This document shows, one piece after another, positions 34,791 through 43,534 of a stretch of DNA of 64,000 bases (the stretch's first letter is position 1; every line of letters starts with the position of its first letter). Under the pieces are notes generated by a model. The model was not told the DNA's origin. It did not search any database and worked only from the letters and a program-made list of their open reading frames with translations. The translations under genes and the position numbers were made by a program. Source of the stretch: an uncultured Pelagibacteraceae bacterium (GTDB lineage Bacteria > Pseudomonadota > Alphaproteobacteria > Pelagibacterales > Pelagibacteraceae); the NCBI GenBank assembly GCA_902529645.1, contig CABZXO010000002.1, positions 116,055 to 180,054 on the forward strand, in the 5' to 3' direction.

Positions 34791-34968
34791 GGCAACCATC
34801 ATTCAACCACATTTAGCTCAAATCTAGGCCATATATATTAGCTATATTTTAGTATCTTCTGGTCAAGAGTGTTAAACGTTAATTTCAATCTTATTATCTC
34901 CCCCCTCTGCATTCTTGATCAGAGAACTATTTCATAATAGAAATCACCAAAAAAATTCTAAAATAAAT
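34791..34968 (+). promoter_or_regulatory. 178-bp intergenic region with long hairpin upstream of ccmC
   Basis: Contains a 15-bp stem (three G-U pairs) formed by 34857-34871 and 34910-34924, enclosing a 38-nt loop with a pyrimidine tract CTCCCCCCTC. A TATATT box at 34843-34848 lies about 9 bp before the left arm, so a transcript could begin essentially at the stem. It may be a 5' leader controlling ccm genes or a small RNA. There is no T-run after the right arm, so it is not a simple terminator. Confidence 0.45.
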
Positions 34969-35676
34969 ATGTTTAAACTTTTTGAACCTAACAAGATTTT
35001 CAAGATTACGTCAAAAGCACCTAAGTACGTTCTATTTTTGTTTATTATTGTATTAAGTATTGGCTTAGTTGAAGCATTAGTCATATCTCCTGAAGATTAC
35101 AAACAAAGTGATGCAGTTAGGATTATGTATGTTCATGTTCCTGCCGCTTGGATTTCGCTTGGAATATTTTCTTCTATAACTTTGTTATCTATTTGTGGTT
35201 TTGTATTTACAAACAAAAACTTTTTTTTAATTTCCAAAAGTTTAGCTCCTTCAGGGTTTGTTTTTAATATCATAGCTTTAGTTACAGGATCAATTTGGGG
35301 AAAACCAACTTGGGGAACATGGTGGGCTTGGGATGCAAGAATTACTTCAATGCTAATATTAGCTATGTTTTATGCAATGTATTTAATTGTATGGAGAATT
35401 TATGATAAGGAAGAAAACGTTTATAAGATTTCAACTTTTATAACTATTTTAGGAATTATTAATGTTCCAATAATTAAGTACTCAGTTGATTGGTGGAATA
35501 CACTCCATCAACCTGCATCTATTAATATTTTGTCAAAAAGCTCAATTCATTCATCAATGCTTTACCCATTATTGATAATGACTGCGGCATTTGCTCTTTT
35601 TTCATTGTTAATTTTCTTAATGAAATATAATACAGAACTGATAAAAATTAAAAATAAAGGCTTAGATAGATTATGA
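34969..35676 (+). CDS. ccmC: Cytochrome c maturation protein CcmC (heme handling)
   Basis: The frame is open from 34915, but the ATG at 34969 gives the conventional start (235 residues, MFKLFEPNKIF). Six hydrophobic helices surround the heme-handling WWD motif GKPTWGTWWAWDARITSMLIL, with the flanking His residues MYVHVPAAW and NTLHQPASI that ligate heme. CcmC loads heme onto CcmE. It is first of a ccmC-D-E-F-G-H run; ccmA and ccmB are absent from the window. Confidence 0.95.
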   Translation: MFKLFEPNKIFKITSKAPKYVLFLFIIVLSIGLVEALVISPEDYKQSDAVRIMYVHVPAAWISLGIFSSITLLSICGFVFTNKNFFLISKSLAPSGFVFNIIALVTGSIWGKPTWGTWWAWDARITSMLILAMFYAMYLIVWRIYDKEENVYKISTFITILGIINVPIIKYSVDWWNTLHQPASINILSKSSIHSSMLYPLLIMTAAFALFSLLIFLMKYNTELIKIKNKGLDRL

Positions 35677-35900
35677 TAAATGAATTACTTTTTATGAATG
35701 GATATGGAGTGTACGTGTTATCTGCTTTTAGCTTTACCTTATTAAGTTTCCTAACTTTATATTTGGTAATTAAAATGCAATTTGTTAAAGAACAAAACAA
35801 ATTTGTTGCTAAATTTGGGTCACTTACTACTGAGCAAGCTAATTCTGCAAAATCACAAAGAATAAATAAAGAAATTTTAGCAAACGTAACGCATAATTAA
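35673..35900 (+). CDS. ccmD: Heme exporter protein CcmD
   Basis: The 75-residue protein overlaps ccmC by 4 bp (ATGA). It has one hydrophobic helix (GVYVLSAFSFTLLSFLTLYLVIKMQ) followed by a basic cytoplasmic tail, the CcmD architecture. CcmD stabilises the CcmABC-CcmE complex. Assigned mainly by place and topology because the family is short and poorly conserved. Confidence 0.85.
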   Translation: MINELLFMNGYGVYVLSAFSFTLLSFLTLYLVIKMQFVKEQNKFVAKFGSLTTEQANSAKSQRINKEILANVTHN

Positions 35901-35910
35901 CTTTTAAACC

Positions 35911-36330
35911 ATGTATGGTCGAAAAGTTAAATTAAGATTTCTGTTTGTAGCAATAATCTTAATTACTTTAATTTTAACAGCATTTTTGATTTTAAGATCA
36001 TTAGAGGAAAATGTTGTATATTTTCAATCTCCTTCCGAGATAAAATCACTTTCTGAAATAGATAAAAGTAAAATAAGAGTTGGAGGAATGGTTAAAAAAA
36101 ACTCTATTTTCATAAGTTCAAATGAAGTTAATTTTATAATTACAGACTTTAAAAATGAAATAAATGTTACTTACTCAGGAGCAGTACCAAATTTATTTGC
36201 TGAAGGAAAAGGGGTTGTTGCTGAAGGTTTTTTGAAAGATAGAAACTTTTTCTCTGCAACAAAAATTTTAGCTAAGCACGATGAAAATTATATGCCACCG
36301 GAAGTAAAAGAAGCATTAGGAGAAAAATAA
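35911..36330 (+). CDS. ccmE: Cytochrome c maturation heme chaperone CcmE
   Basis: The 139-residue protein has an N-terminal membrane anchor ([19 protein letters not shown]) and an OB-fold periplasmic domain with YFQSPSEI. The heme-binding His123 occurs in the expected [13 protein letters not shown] motif near the end, where heme is bound covalently through the His. It hands heme to the CcmF/H lyase. Confidence 0.96.
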   Translation: MYGRKVKLRFLFVAIILITLILTAFLILRSLEENVVYFQSPSEIKSLSEIDKSKIRVGGMVKKNSIFISSNEVNFIITDFKNEINVTYSGAVPNLFAEGKGVVAEGFLKDRNFFSATKILAKHDENYMPPEVKEALGEK

Positions 36331-36331
36331 A

Positions 36332-38206
36332 TTGATCTACAGTCTTATCGGATATTATTCATTAATAATAGGATTAATTTTTGGATTATTATTATTTTAT
36401 TTTTCATATAAAAATTTTAATAACTCAAATATATTAGATTCCAAAATATTATCATTTACATTTTTACAATTATTTTTTGTTGTCATTAGTTTTTTATGTT
36501 TGATTTTTTCTTTTGTAATTTCGGATTTTAGTAATGAAACAGTATTTAATAACTCTCACACTACCAAACCATTATTTTACAAAATAAGTGGAACCTGGGG
36601 AAATCATGAAGGTAGTTTATTATTATGGTTACTTGTTTTAACGTTATTTATTTTCTTATTTTTAGTAAGAACTAAACATCAACCAGTAAAATACAAAATT
36701 TTAACTCTAGTTTTTCAACAAATAATAATAGTTGGTTTCTTTTTATTTTTAATCAAAACATCAAATCCATTTAACTATATTTTTCCAATACCTACCGAAG
36801 GTCTTGGATTAAACCCAATTTTACAAGACCCTGCTTTAGCAATTCATCCACCTGTTTTATATTTAGGCTATGTTGGTTCTTCAATTATTTTTTCATCTGT
36901 CTTGGCAGCAACAAGTTTAAAAATTATTTCAACTAGTTGGGCATCACATATAAAAAAATGGATCTTAATTTCATGGATATTTTTGACTTTAGGAATACTA
37001 CTTGGATCAATTTGGGCTTATTACGAATTGGGCTGGGGAGGTTTTTGGTTTTGGGATCCAGTCGAGAATGTTTCTCTTATGCCTTGGCTTGCATTAACCA
37101 CTCTTTTACATTGCATTTTAGTACTAGAGAAAAAATCTATTTTAACTTCATGGGTAATAATTCTTTCTATAGCAACATTCACATTAAGTATGTGTGGAAC
37201 ATTTTTAGTAAGATCAGGAATATTAAATTCAGTTCATACATTTGCTAATGATCCTGAAAGGGGTTTATTTATTCTTGTTTTTTTATTCATTTTGATTTTT
37301 TTATCTATTTTGATTTTTTTCTTTTTTCATGAAGACGATGACAAAAAATCTTATAGTTTTTTTTGGTTGAGTAAAGAAACCTCAATATTAATTAATAATT
37401 GGTTTATGATGTATTTTTTATCAGTTGTATTAATAGGCACTGTTTATCCAATTTTTTTAGATGTAATTTCTTCTCAAAAAATATCTGTTGGACCACCGTT
37501 TTATCATAAATTGATAATTCCATTTTTAATTCCATTTTTACTTATGATGGCGATAGGTCCAAAATTAAAATGGATCAAATCTCAATTAGAGGACAAAAAA
37601 TATTTAATCTCTTTTTTGATTATCTCAATTTTATTAGCATTTTTAGTATTAAAAAATTTTAATCAAAATATTTTAATCAATACAATTTTGATATCGAGTG
37701 CGCTTTATTTATTCTTTATTACCCTGCGAGATTTTTTTGTAAAAAAATATAAAAATATTTCACAAAATATTGCTCATTTTGGATTTAGTTTATTGATCCT
37801 AAGCATCTTGTTTAACAATATATTTGCAAGCGAAATTATAACAAATCTTAAGATTGGTGAAACTTTTGAAAATTCGAAAACTAAGATAGTTTTTGAAAGT
37901 GTTGATCAGAAAAAAGAAAAAAATTATAATGCTATTATTGCGAATTTTTCTATAAGTAATTTAAATGGTGAAGAGGATAGATTTTCGCCAGAGATGAGAA
38001 TTTACAATCAACCCGTCATTGTCACAAGTGAAGCCGATATTAAAACAACACTTATGTCAGATAAATTTATTGTAATTAATCTGGTTCAAAATCAAGATTT
38101 TTTCAACGTAAGATACCAAGTTAAACCATTTATGTTATGGATCTGGTTATCAGTAATTCTAATATCTTTTGCTGGCATTGTTAGTTTTTTGCAAAAAAGA
38201 TTATGA
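36332..38206 (+). CDS. ccmF: Heme lyase CcmF
   Basis: The 624-residue protein starts at a TTG 1 bp after ccmE. It has about 14 hydrophobic helices and the CcmF WWD domain YYELGWGGFWFWDPVENVSLMPWL, with KISGTWGNHEGSLLLW upstream and QDPALAIHPPVLYLGYVG. It catalyses heme attachment to apocytochrome c. It overlaps ccmG by 4 bp. Confidence 0.97.
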   Translation: MIYSLIGYYSLIIGLIFGLLLFYFSYKNFNNSNILDSKILSFTFLQLFFVVISFLCLIFSFVISDFSNETVFNNSHTTKPLFYKISGTWGNHEGSLLLWLLVLTLFIFLFLVRTKHQPVKYKILTLVFQQIIIVGFFLFLIKTSNPFNYIFPIPTEGLGLNPILQDPALAIHPPVLYLGYVGSSIIFSSVLAATSLKIISTSWASHIKKWILISWIFLTLGILLGSIWAYYELGWGGFWFWDPVENVSLMPWLALTTLLHCILVLEKKSILTSWVIILSIATFTLSMCGTFLVRSGILNSVHTFANDPERGLFILVFLFILIFLSILIFFFFHEDDDKKSYSFFWLSKETSILINNWFMMYFLSVVLIGTVYPIFLDVISSQKISVGPPFYHKLIIPFLIPFLLMMAIGPKLKWIKSQLEDKKYLISFLIISILLAFLVLKNFNQNILINTILISSALYLFFITLRDFFVKKYKNISQNIAHFGFSLLILSILFNNIFASEIITNLKIGETFENSKTKIVFESVDQKKEKNYNAIIANFSISNLNGEEDRFSPEMRIYNQPVIVTSEADIKTTLMSDKFIVINLVQNQDFFNVRYQVKPFMLWIWLSVILISFAGIVSFLQKRL

Positions 38207-38721
38207 AAAATAAAACATTACCTTTTTCAGTTATTATTATTTTTGGAATATTTTTTTTTATTTTTTATAAAGGTTTAGAAGACTCAAAAATATACACACC
38301 AGATGTTACAACAAAAAAAGAGATACCAGTGTTTAATACTAAAGAATTTTTTTCTGGAGAAAATGTAAAATCATCAAGAATCTTTGAGTTAGATAAGGTT
38401 TATTTATTAAATATTTGGTCATCTTGGTGTTTACCATGTCGACAAGAGCACCCTCTTTTGATGAGCTTAAATTTAGAGAATAAATTAAATATTATTGGGA
38501 TGAACTATAAAGATAATTTAAAAAATGCAGAAAATTTTTTAAAAGAGCTAGGAAACCCTTATAAAGAAATCTTTATTGATTTAGATGGTACAATTGCAAT
38601 CGAGTGGGGAGCATATGGGGTTCCTGAATCATTTTTAATTTATAATAATGAAATTATTAAAAAATATATTGGACCTCTTAACCAAGAATTAGTTGATGAA
38701 ATTAATTTATTGATAAAATGA
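38203..38721 (+). CDS. ccmG: Thiol:disulfide interchange protein CcmG/DsbE
   Basis: The 172-residue thioredoxin-fold protein has an N-terminal anchor and the active site WCLPC (Cys76, Cys79) plus the conserved GVPESFLIY cis-Pro region. It reduces the apocytochrome CXXCH cysteines before heme ligation. It overlaps ccmF and ccmH by 4 bp each, so the ccmF-G-H block is tightly coupled. Confidence 0.95.
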   Translation: MKNKTLPFSVIIIFGIFFFIFYKGLEDSKIYTPDVTTKKEIPVFNTKEFFSGENVKSSRIFELDKVYLLNIWSSWCLPCRQEHPLLMSLNLENKLNIIGMNYKDNLKNAENFLKELGNPYKEIFIDLDGTIAIEWGAYGVPESFLIYNNEIIKKYIGPLNQELVDEINLLIK

Positions 38722-39080
38722 AATTTCTAAAATTTTTTTTAATTGTTATAATATTATTCTCTATAAGTAGTGTTAATGCTGAGCAGAATGATAAAAGAAA
38801 TAAAATAACTAAAAATTTACGATGTCTTATATGTCAAGGTCAATCGGTTTATGATTCTGACTCTGAATTTGCAAACAGTTTAAAAATTGTAGTTGATAAC
38901 AAGCTTCAAGAAGGTCTTTCTGAAGATCAAATATATGAATATTTTAAAATTAAATATGGAGAATGGATACTTTACGATCCTGGTCTAAATAAAAATACAT
39001 ATATTCTTTGGTTATTGCCGATATTGATATTTTTAATTGGAGGTGCAATAATCTATAAAAGCTTTATAGTTAAAAAATAA
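38718..39080 (+). CDS. ccmH: Cytochrome c maturation protein CcmH
   Basis: The 120-residue protein has a signal peptide, the diagnostic LRCLICQGQSVYDSDSEFA motif (Cys36, Cys39), the helical YEYFKIKYGEWILYDP segment and a C-terminal membrane helix. This is the short CcmH/CcmL type without a TPR (CcmI) extension. It works with CcmF in heme ligation. Confidence 0.95.
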   Translation: MKFLKFFLIVIILFSISSVNAEQNDKRNKITKNLRCLICQGQSVYDSDSEFANSLKIVVDNKLQEGLSEDQIYEYFKIKYGEWILYDPGLNKNTYILWLLPILIFLIGGAIIYKSFIVKK

Positions 39081-39088
39081 ATTAATTA

Positions 39089-39604
39089 ATGATGAACTTA
39101 AAAAAAATTTTAATAAATCTGTTAATGATCGCATTTACATTTTCTTCGATTGCTGAGGAAAAAGCTTTAAAAGATCAAAATACAGAATTAAGTGTTTTCA
39201 CAGGAATGTTTGATTTTAGCGATGATGGCAAAAGATCAACTTTAATTGGTTTTCAACATCAAAATGAAAATTTAAATAGAGATACCTTTTTAGGAAATCT
39301 TTCTCCTGTAACTGGATTTTTACTTACAGCTGATAATGCAGGATATTTTTATACAGGCGTTCAAGCGCAATATAAATTAGGGGCATTAAATTTAACACCT
39401 AGCTTTACACCTGGAATGTATTACGAGGGAGATGGTAAAGATTTAGGTCATTTAATTGAATTTAAAAGTGAACTACAAATTTCACTTAATCTTTCAAAAA
39501 CAAGTGAATTAGGTTTATCTTATAATCATATATCTAACGCAAGTCTAGGAGATAAAAATCCTGGGGCAAATAGTTATATGTTTAATTTCTTTAAAAGCTT
39601 TTAA
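39089..39604 (+). CDS. PagL-like lipid A deacylase (acyloxyacyl hydrolase family)
   Basis: The 171-residue protein has a signal peptide (MMNLKKILINLLMIAFTFSSIA) and then an outer-membrane beta-barrel pattern of alternating hydrophobic strands. Near the end, YNHISNASLGDKNPG holds the catalytic His147 and Ser149 of PagL-type lipid A 3-O-deacylases. The Glu that completes the triad in Pseudomonas PagL is not obvious; the aligned position appears to be Asn161. It follows ccmH by 8 bp, but no functional link is apparent. Confidence 0.8.
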   Translation: MMNLKKILINLLMIAFTFSSIAEEKALKDQNTELSVFTGMFDFSDDGKRSTLIGFQHQNENLNRDTFLGNLSPVTGFLLTADNAGYFYTGVQAQYKLGALNLTPSFTPGMYYEGDGKDLGHLIEFKSELQISLNLSKTSELGLSYNHISNASLGDKNPGANSYMFNFFKSF

Positions 39605-39616
39605 TAAAGATAAATC

Positions 39617-40768
39617 ATGAATATTAATGACTGTTATAATTTCGATGATTTTAGAAAATTAGCTAAAAAAAAGTTACCAGCTCCTATTTTTCATTACATT
39701 GATGGTGGAGCAGATGACGAAGTTACTTTAAATAGAAATACAAATGCTTTTAATGATTGTGATTTAGTTCCTAATATTCTTAATAGTGTTGGTGAGCCAG
39801 ATTTATCTACCACAGTTTTTGGTAGAAAAATTAGTATGCCATTATTTTTATCTCCTACGGCAATGCAAAGTTTATATGACCCTGAGGGTGATAAAGCTTC
39901 TGCTAGAGCTGCAGAGAAGTTTGATACAATTTATAGTATGTCTACAATGGCATCTTTTTCAATTGAAGAGGTTGCGAATGTTTCTAGTGGGCCAAAACTT
40001 TTTCAACTTTATATTCACAAAGATAAATCAATTACTGATGATTTGATTGAAAGATGCAGCAGAGCTAATTTTGATGGAATGTGTATTACTGTAGATACGT
40101 TAGTTGCTGGAAATCGAGAAAGAGATCACAGAACAGGATTTACGACACCGCCTAAATTTACTTTGGATAGTTTACTGAGTTTTGCAATGAGACCTGGATG
40201 GGTTTTCAAATACTTTACTAATAAAAAATTTGAATTAGCAAACATTAAAAACAAAACTGACAAAGGTACCAACATTGCAAAATCAGTTATGGATTATATT
40301 AATGAACAATATGATCCAGCAATGAATTGGAAAGACGCAGAATATTGTATAAAAAAATGGAATAAGCCTATGGCATTAAAAGGTGTAATGTCAGTAGAAG
40401 ATGCTAAAAGAGCAATAGATATTGGTTGTACAGCAATCATGATTTCAAACCATGGAGGAAGACAACTTGATGGATCAAGATCTCCATTTGATCAAGTTAA
40501 AGCAATTTCAGATGCAGTTGGTGATAAATTAGAAATTATTCTTGATGGTGGAGTAAGAAGAGGAACACATGTTCTTAAAGCTTTAGCAGCAGGAGCGACA
40601 TCATGTAGTTTTGGAAAGGCATTCCTTTTTAGCCTAGGTGCTGGTGGACAAAAAGGTGTTGAAAGACTTTTAGAAAACATGCAAAAAGAAATCAGAAGAA
40701 ATATGATTTTAATGGGTTGTAAGTCTGTTAAAGACCTTGATGCGTCAAAAATTATATATAGAGACTAA
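39617..40768 (+). CDS. FMN-dependent alpha-hydroxy-acid oxidase/dehydrogenase
   Basis: The 383-residue TIM barrel has FHYIDGGADDEVTL, PLFLSPTAMQSL, GMCITVDTLVAGNRERDHRTGF and the active-site SNHGGRQLDGS containing the catalytic His and Arg. The family includes L-lactate dehydrogenase LldD, glycolate oxidase and mandelate dehydrogenase; which 2-hydroxy acid is oxidised cannot be told. Location two genes before glcDEF fits a short hydroxy-acid role. Confidence 0.92.
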   Translation: MNINDCYNFDDFRKLAKKKLPAPIFHYIDGGADDEVTLNRNTNAFNDCDLVPNILNSVGEPDLSTTVFGRKISMPLFLSPTAMQSLYDPEGDKASARAAEKFDTIYSMSTMASFSIEEVANVSSGPKLFQLYIHKDKSITDDLIERCSRANFDGMCITVDTLVAGNRERDHRTGFTTPPKFTLDSLLSFAMRPGWVFKYFTNKKFELANIKNKTDKGTNIAKSVMDYINEQYDPAMNWKDAEYCIKKWNKPMALKGVMSVEDAKRAIDIGCTAIMISNHGGRQLDGSRSPFDQVKAISDAVGDKLEIILDGGVRRGTHVLKALAAGATSCSFGKAFLFSLGAGGQKGVERLLENMQKEIRRNMILMGCKSVKDLDASKIIYRD

Positions 40769-40870
40769 AAGATAAGAATTTTTACCATTTATTTGATAAA
40801 TTAAATTTTAAACTAAATAGACAAAAAACTAATTTTCGTTTAGTTTGGCGATTTTAAATTTAAATTTATT
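40769..40870. other. 102-bp intergenic region upstream of the aminotransferase gene
   Basis: An inverted repeat AAACTAA (40826-40832) / TTAGTTT (40840-40846) with a 7-nt loop lies 25 bp before the aminotransferase ATG. It is not followed by a T-run, so it is more likely a regulatory hairpin or operator than a terminator. No other clear signal is seen. Confidence 0.35.
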
Positions 40871-42034
40871 ATGGAACTTGCAAAATCTTTAAACAGACTT
40901 GGAACAGAAAGTGCATTCTCGGTATTAGCAGAAGCAAAAAAACTTGAAGCACAAGGGAAACCTATGATCCACTTAGGATTAGGTCAACCTGATTTCAAAA
41001 CTCCAAAGCATGTCGTTGAGGCAGCAAAAAAAGCTTTAGATGATGGTCATCATGGATATGTGCTTTCGAATGGAATTTTAGAATGTAGACAGGCCGTTAC
41101 TAGATGGATAAAGAAACGATATAGTGCAGATGTAGATCCTGAAAGAATAATTATAATGCCAGGTGGAAAGCCAACAATGCATTATGCGATTCAGTGTTTT
41201 GGTGAGCCAGGAGCAGAGATAATTCATCCAACTCCAGCGTTCCCTATTTATGAATCAATGATTAATTATACTGGTTCTACAGCAGTACCCTACGATTTAA
41301 CTGAAGACAAAGATTTAAAGTTTAGTGCAGATAAAATTTTATCTTTAATCACTGATAAAACTAGATTACTAATTTTAATAAATCCAAACAACCCCACAGG
41401 AAGTTTTGTAGAAAAATCTGAAATTGATAAGTTGGCTGAGGGTTTAAAAAAGCATCCTCATGTAACTATTTTAAGTGATGAAATTTACAGTAGACAAATT
41501 TTTGATAATAAAGAAATGCCAACATTTTTTAATTATCCTGAATTAAGAGAAAGATTAATAGTTTTAGAAGGTTGGAGTAAAGCTTACTCAATGACAGGTT
41601 GGAGACTTGGCTGGAGTTTTTGGCCAGAGAATTTAGTTGAACACGTAAATAAACTATTAATTAATAGTGTATCATGTGTGAATGCTTCTGCTCAGTTTGC
41701 AGGTATTGCTGCTTTAGATGGACCTGATGACTCAATTAATGAAATGATGGAAAAATTTACATTAAGAAGAAAATTAATTCATGAAGGTTTGAATAGTTTA
41801 CCAGGTGTGGAATGTAGTTTACCTGGTGGAGCATTTTATGCATTTCCTAAAGTAATCGGAACTGGCATGGATGGTTCAGAGTTTTGTAAAAAAGCTATGC
41901 ACGAGGCAGGTGTTGCTATAGTTCCCGGTACAGCATTTGGAAAAACTTGCAAAGACTACGTAAGATTTAGTTTTGCTGCTTCAAGAGATAACATTTCTAA
42001 CGCATTGGAAAACATCAAAAAAATGTTAGGTTAA
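40871..42034 (+). CDS. Class I/II pyridoxal-phosphate aminotransferase
   Basis: The 387-residue protein has the fold-type I blocks LGLGQPDFKTPKHV, PGGKPTMHYAIQ, LINPNNPTGSFV and ILSDEIYSRQIF, then the Schiff-base lysine in EGWSKAYSMTGWRLGW and Arg in the closing KDYVRFSFAAS. It most resembles aspartate/alanine-type aminotransferases. It stands at the head of the glcDEF block, so transfer between glyoxylate or pyruvate and an amino acid is a plausible role, but unproven. Confidence 0.93.
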   Translation: MELAKSLNRLGTESAFSVLAEAKKLEAQGKPMIHLGLGQPDFKTPKHVVEAAKKALDDGHHGYVLSNGILECRQAVTRWIKKRYSADVDPERIIIMPGGKPTMHYAIQCFGEPGAEIIHPTPAFPIYESMINYTGSTAVPYDLTEDKDLKFSADKILSLITDKTRLLILINPNNPTGSFVEKSEIDKLAEGLKKHPHVTILSDEIYSRQIFDNKEMPTFFNYPELRERLIVLEGWSKAYSMTGWRLGWSFWPENLVEHVNKLLINSVSCVNASAQFAGIAALDGPDDSINEMMEKFTLRRKLIHEGLNSLPGVECSLPGGAFYAFPKVIGTGMDGSEFCKKAMHEAGVAIVPGTAFGKTCKDYVRFSFAASRDNISNALENIKKMLG

Positions 42035-42037
42035 GCT

Positions 42038-43534
42038 ATGACTGAATTAGCTTTACCAAAAATTGATAGTTCTATTTTAAATAGAAAAACTGAAATAGTA
42101 AAAAATCTTTCAAAATTAACAAATAGAGAAAATGTTCTTAATGAAGCTGATGAATTAAGACCATACGAAACAGATGCTTTATCGGTTTATACGCAAACAC
42201 CATTAGCTGTGGTACTTCCAGAGAATACGGAGGAAGTTAGTGAGATACTAAAATATTGTTATAGTGAAAATATTAAAGTCGTACCAAGAGGTGCTGGCAC
42301 GGGATTATCTGGAGGAGCATTACCCCTTCAAGATGCTATTCTACTTGGTTTAGGGAAATTTAATAAAATATTAGAAATTGATTACAAAAATAAATGTGTT
42401 GTTACTCAGCCAGGAGTAACAAATTTAGGAATTACGCATGCAGTTCAACACAAAGGGTTTTACTATGCACCAGATCCTTCGAGCCAGTTAGCATGTTCTA
42501 TAGGTGGAAATGTTGCTGAAAATTCAGGTGGTGTTCATTCTTTAAAGTATGGAACGACTACAAATAATATTTTAGGTGTACAAATGGTTATGATGGATGG
42601 AACCATTTGTAGATTTGGGGGAAAATCTTTTGATCAAGAGGGATATGATCTTATGGGTTTAATTTGTGGATCAGAAGGTTTATTGGGAGTTGTCACTGAA
42701 GTCACGGTTAAAATTTTAAAAACACCTGAAGTAGTAAGAGCTGCTTTGATAGGTTTTCCATCAATTAAAGAGGGTGGAGATGCAGCTTCAGAAATTATTT
42801 CAAGTGGAATAGTTCCAGCAGGAATGGAAATAATGGATAAAGCTTTAATTGAGGCTACAGATAATTTTAGTAAAGCAGGATATCCACGAGACGCAGAATT
42901 ATTATTAATAGTGGAACTTGATGGTACAGCCTCAGAGGTTAATGAATTGATTAAAAAAGTAGAGGCAATCTGCAAAAAAAATAATTGCTCTAGTCTTAAA
43001 CTTAGCAATAGTGAAAAAGAAAGACTTTCATTCTGGGCTGGAAGAAAAGCTGCTTTCCCAGCTTGTGGAGCTATGGCCCCTGATTATTATTGTATGGATG
43101 GATCTATTCCAAGAGGTAAGCTTGCTGAAGCATTATTAGAAATTAAAAAATTATCAGAAAAATATGAATTACCAGTTGCAAATTGTTTTCACGCAGGTGA
43201 TGGAAATCTACATCCACTTATTATGTTTGATGGAAATGATAAAGAACAACTTAGAAAAACAGAGGAGTTTGGTTCGGAGATATTAAAAACATGTGTAAGA
43301 CTTGGTGGAGTAATTACAGGTGAGCATGGTGTTGGTATAGAAAAAAGAGAACTTATGTGTGAAATGTTTAATGATAACGATATACAACAACAACTGAGTA
43401 TTAAAAAGTCATTAGACGAAAAAAATCTATTAAATCCTGGAAAAGTTTATCCTATACTTAGAAAATGTGCAGAGGAAGGAAGGGTTCATGTCCACAAAAA
43501 TAAAGATAAATTCCCAGATCTTCCAAGATTCTAA
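42038..43534 (+). CDS. glcD: Glycolate oxidase FAD subunit GlcD
   Basis: The 498-residue VAO-fold flavoprotein has VPRGAGTGLSGGALP (FAD binding), NVAENSGGVHSLKYGTTTNNILG, HAGDGNLHP and TGEHGVGIEKR. Together with glcE and glcF it forms the membrane-associated glycolate oxidase that makes glyoxylate. It begins 3 bp after the aminotransferase stop, and glcE starts 47 bp inside its 3' end. Confidence 0.96.
   Translation: MTELALPKIDSSILNRKTEIVKNLSKLTNRENVLNEADELRPYETDALSVYTQTPLAVVLPENTEEVSEILKYCYSENIKVVPRGAGTGLSGGALPLQDAILLGLGKFNKILEIDYKNKCVVTQPGVTNLGITHAVQHKGFYYAPDPSSQLACSIGGNVAENSGGVHSLKYGTTTNNILGVQMVMMDGTICRFGGKSFDQEGYDLMGLICGSEGLLGVVTEVTVKILKTPEVVRAALIGFPSIKEGGDAASEIISSGIVPAGMEIMDKALIEATDNFSKAGYPRDAELLLIVELDGTASEVNELIKKVEAICKKNNCSSLKLSNSEKERLSFWAGRKAAFPACGAMAPDYYCMDGSIPRGKLAEALLEIKKLSEKYELPVANCFHAGDGNLHPLIMFDGNDKEQLRKTEEFGSEILKTCVRLGGVITGEHGVGIEKRELMCEMFNDNDIQQQLSIKKSLDEKNLLNPGKVYPILRKCAEEGRVHVHKNKDKFPDLPRF

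Noticed and set aside
42634..43008. 124-codon minus-strand open frame inside glcD
   Set aside because: Antisense shadow of a well-supported gene with no family resemblance.
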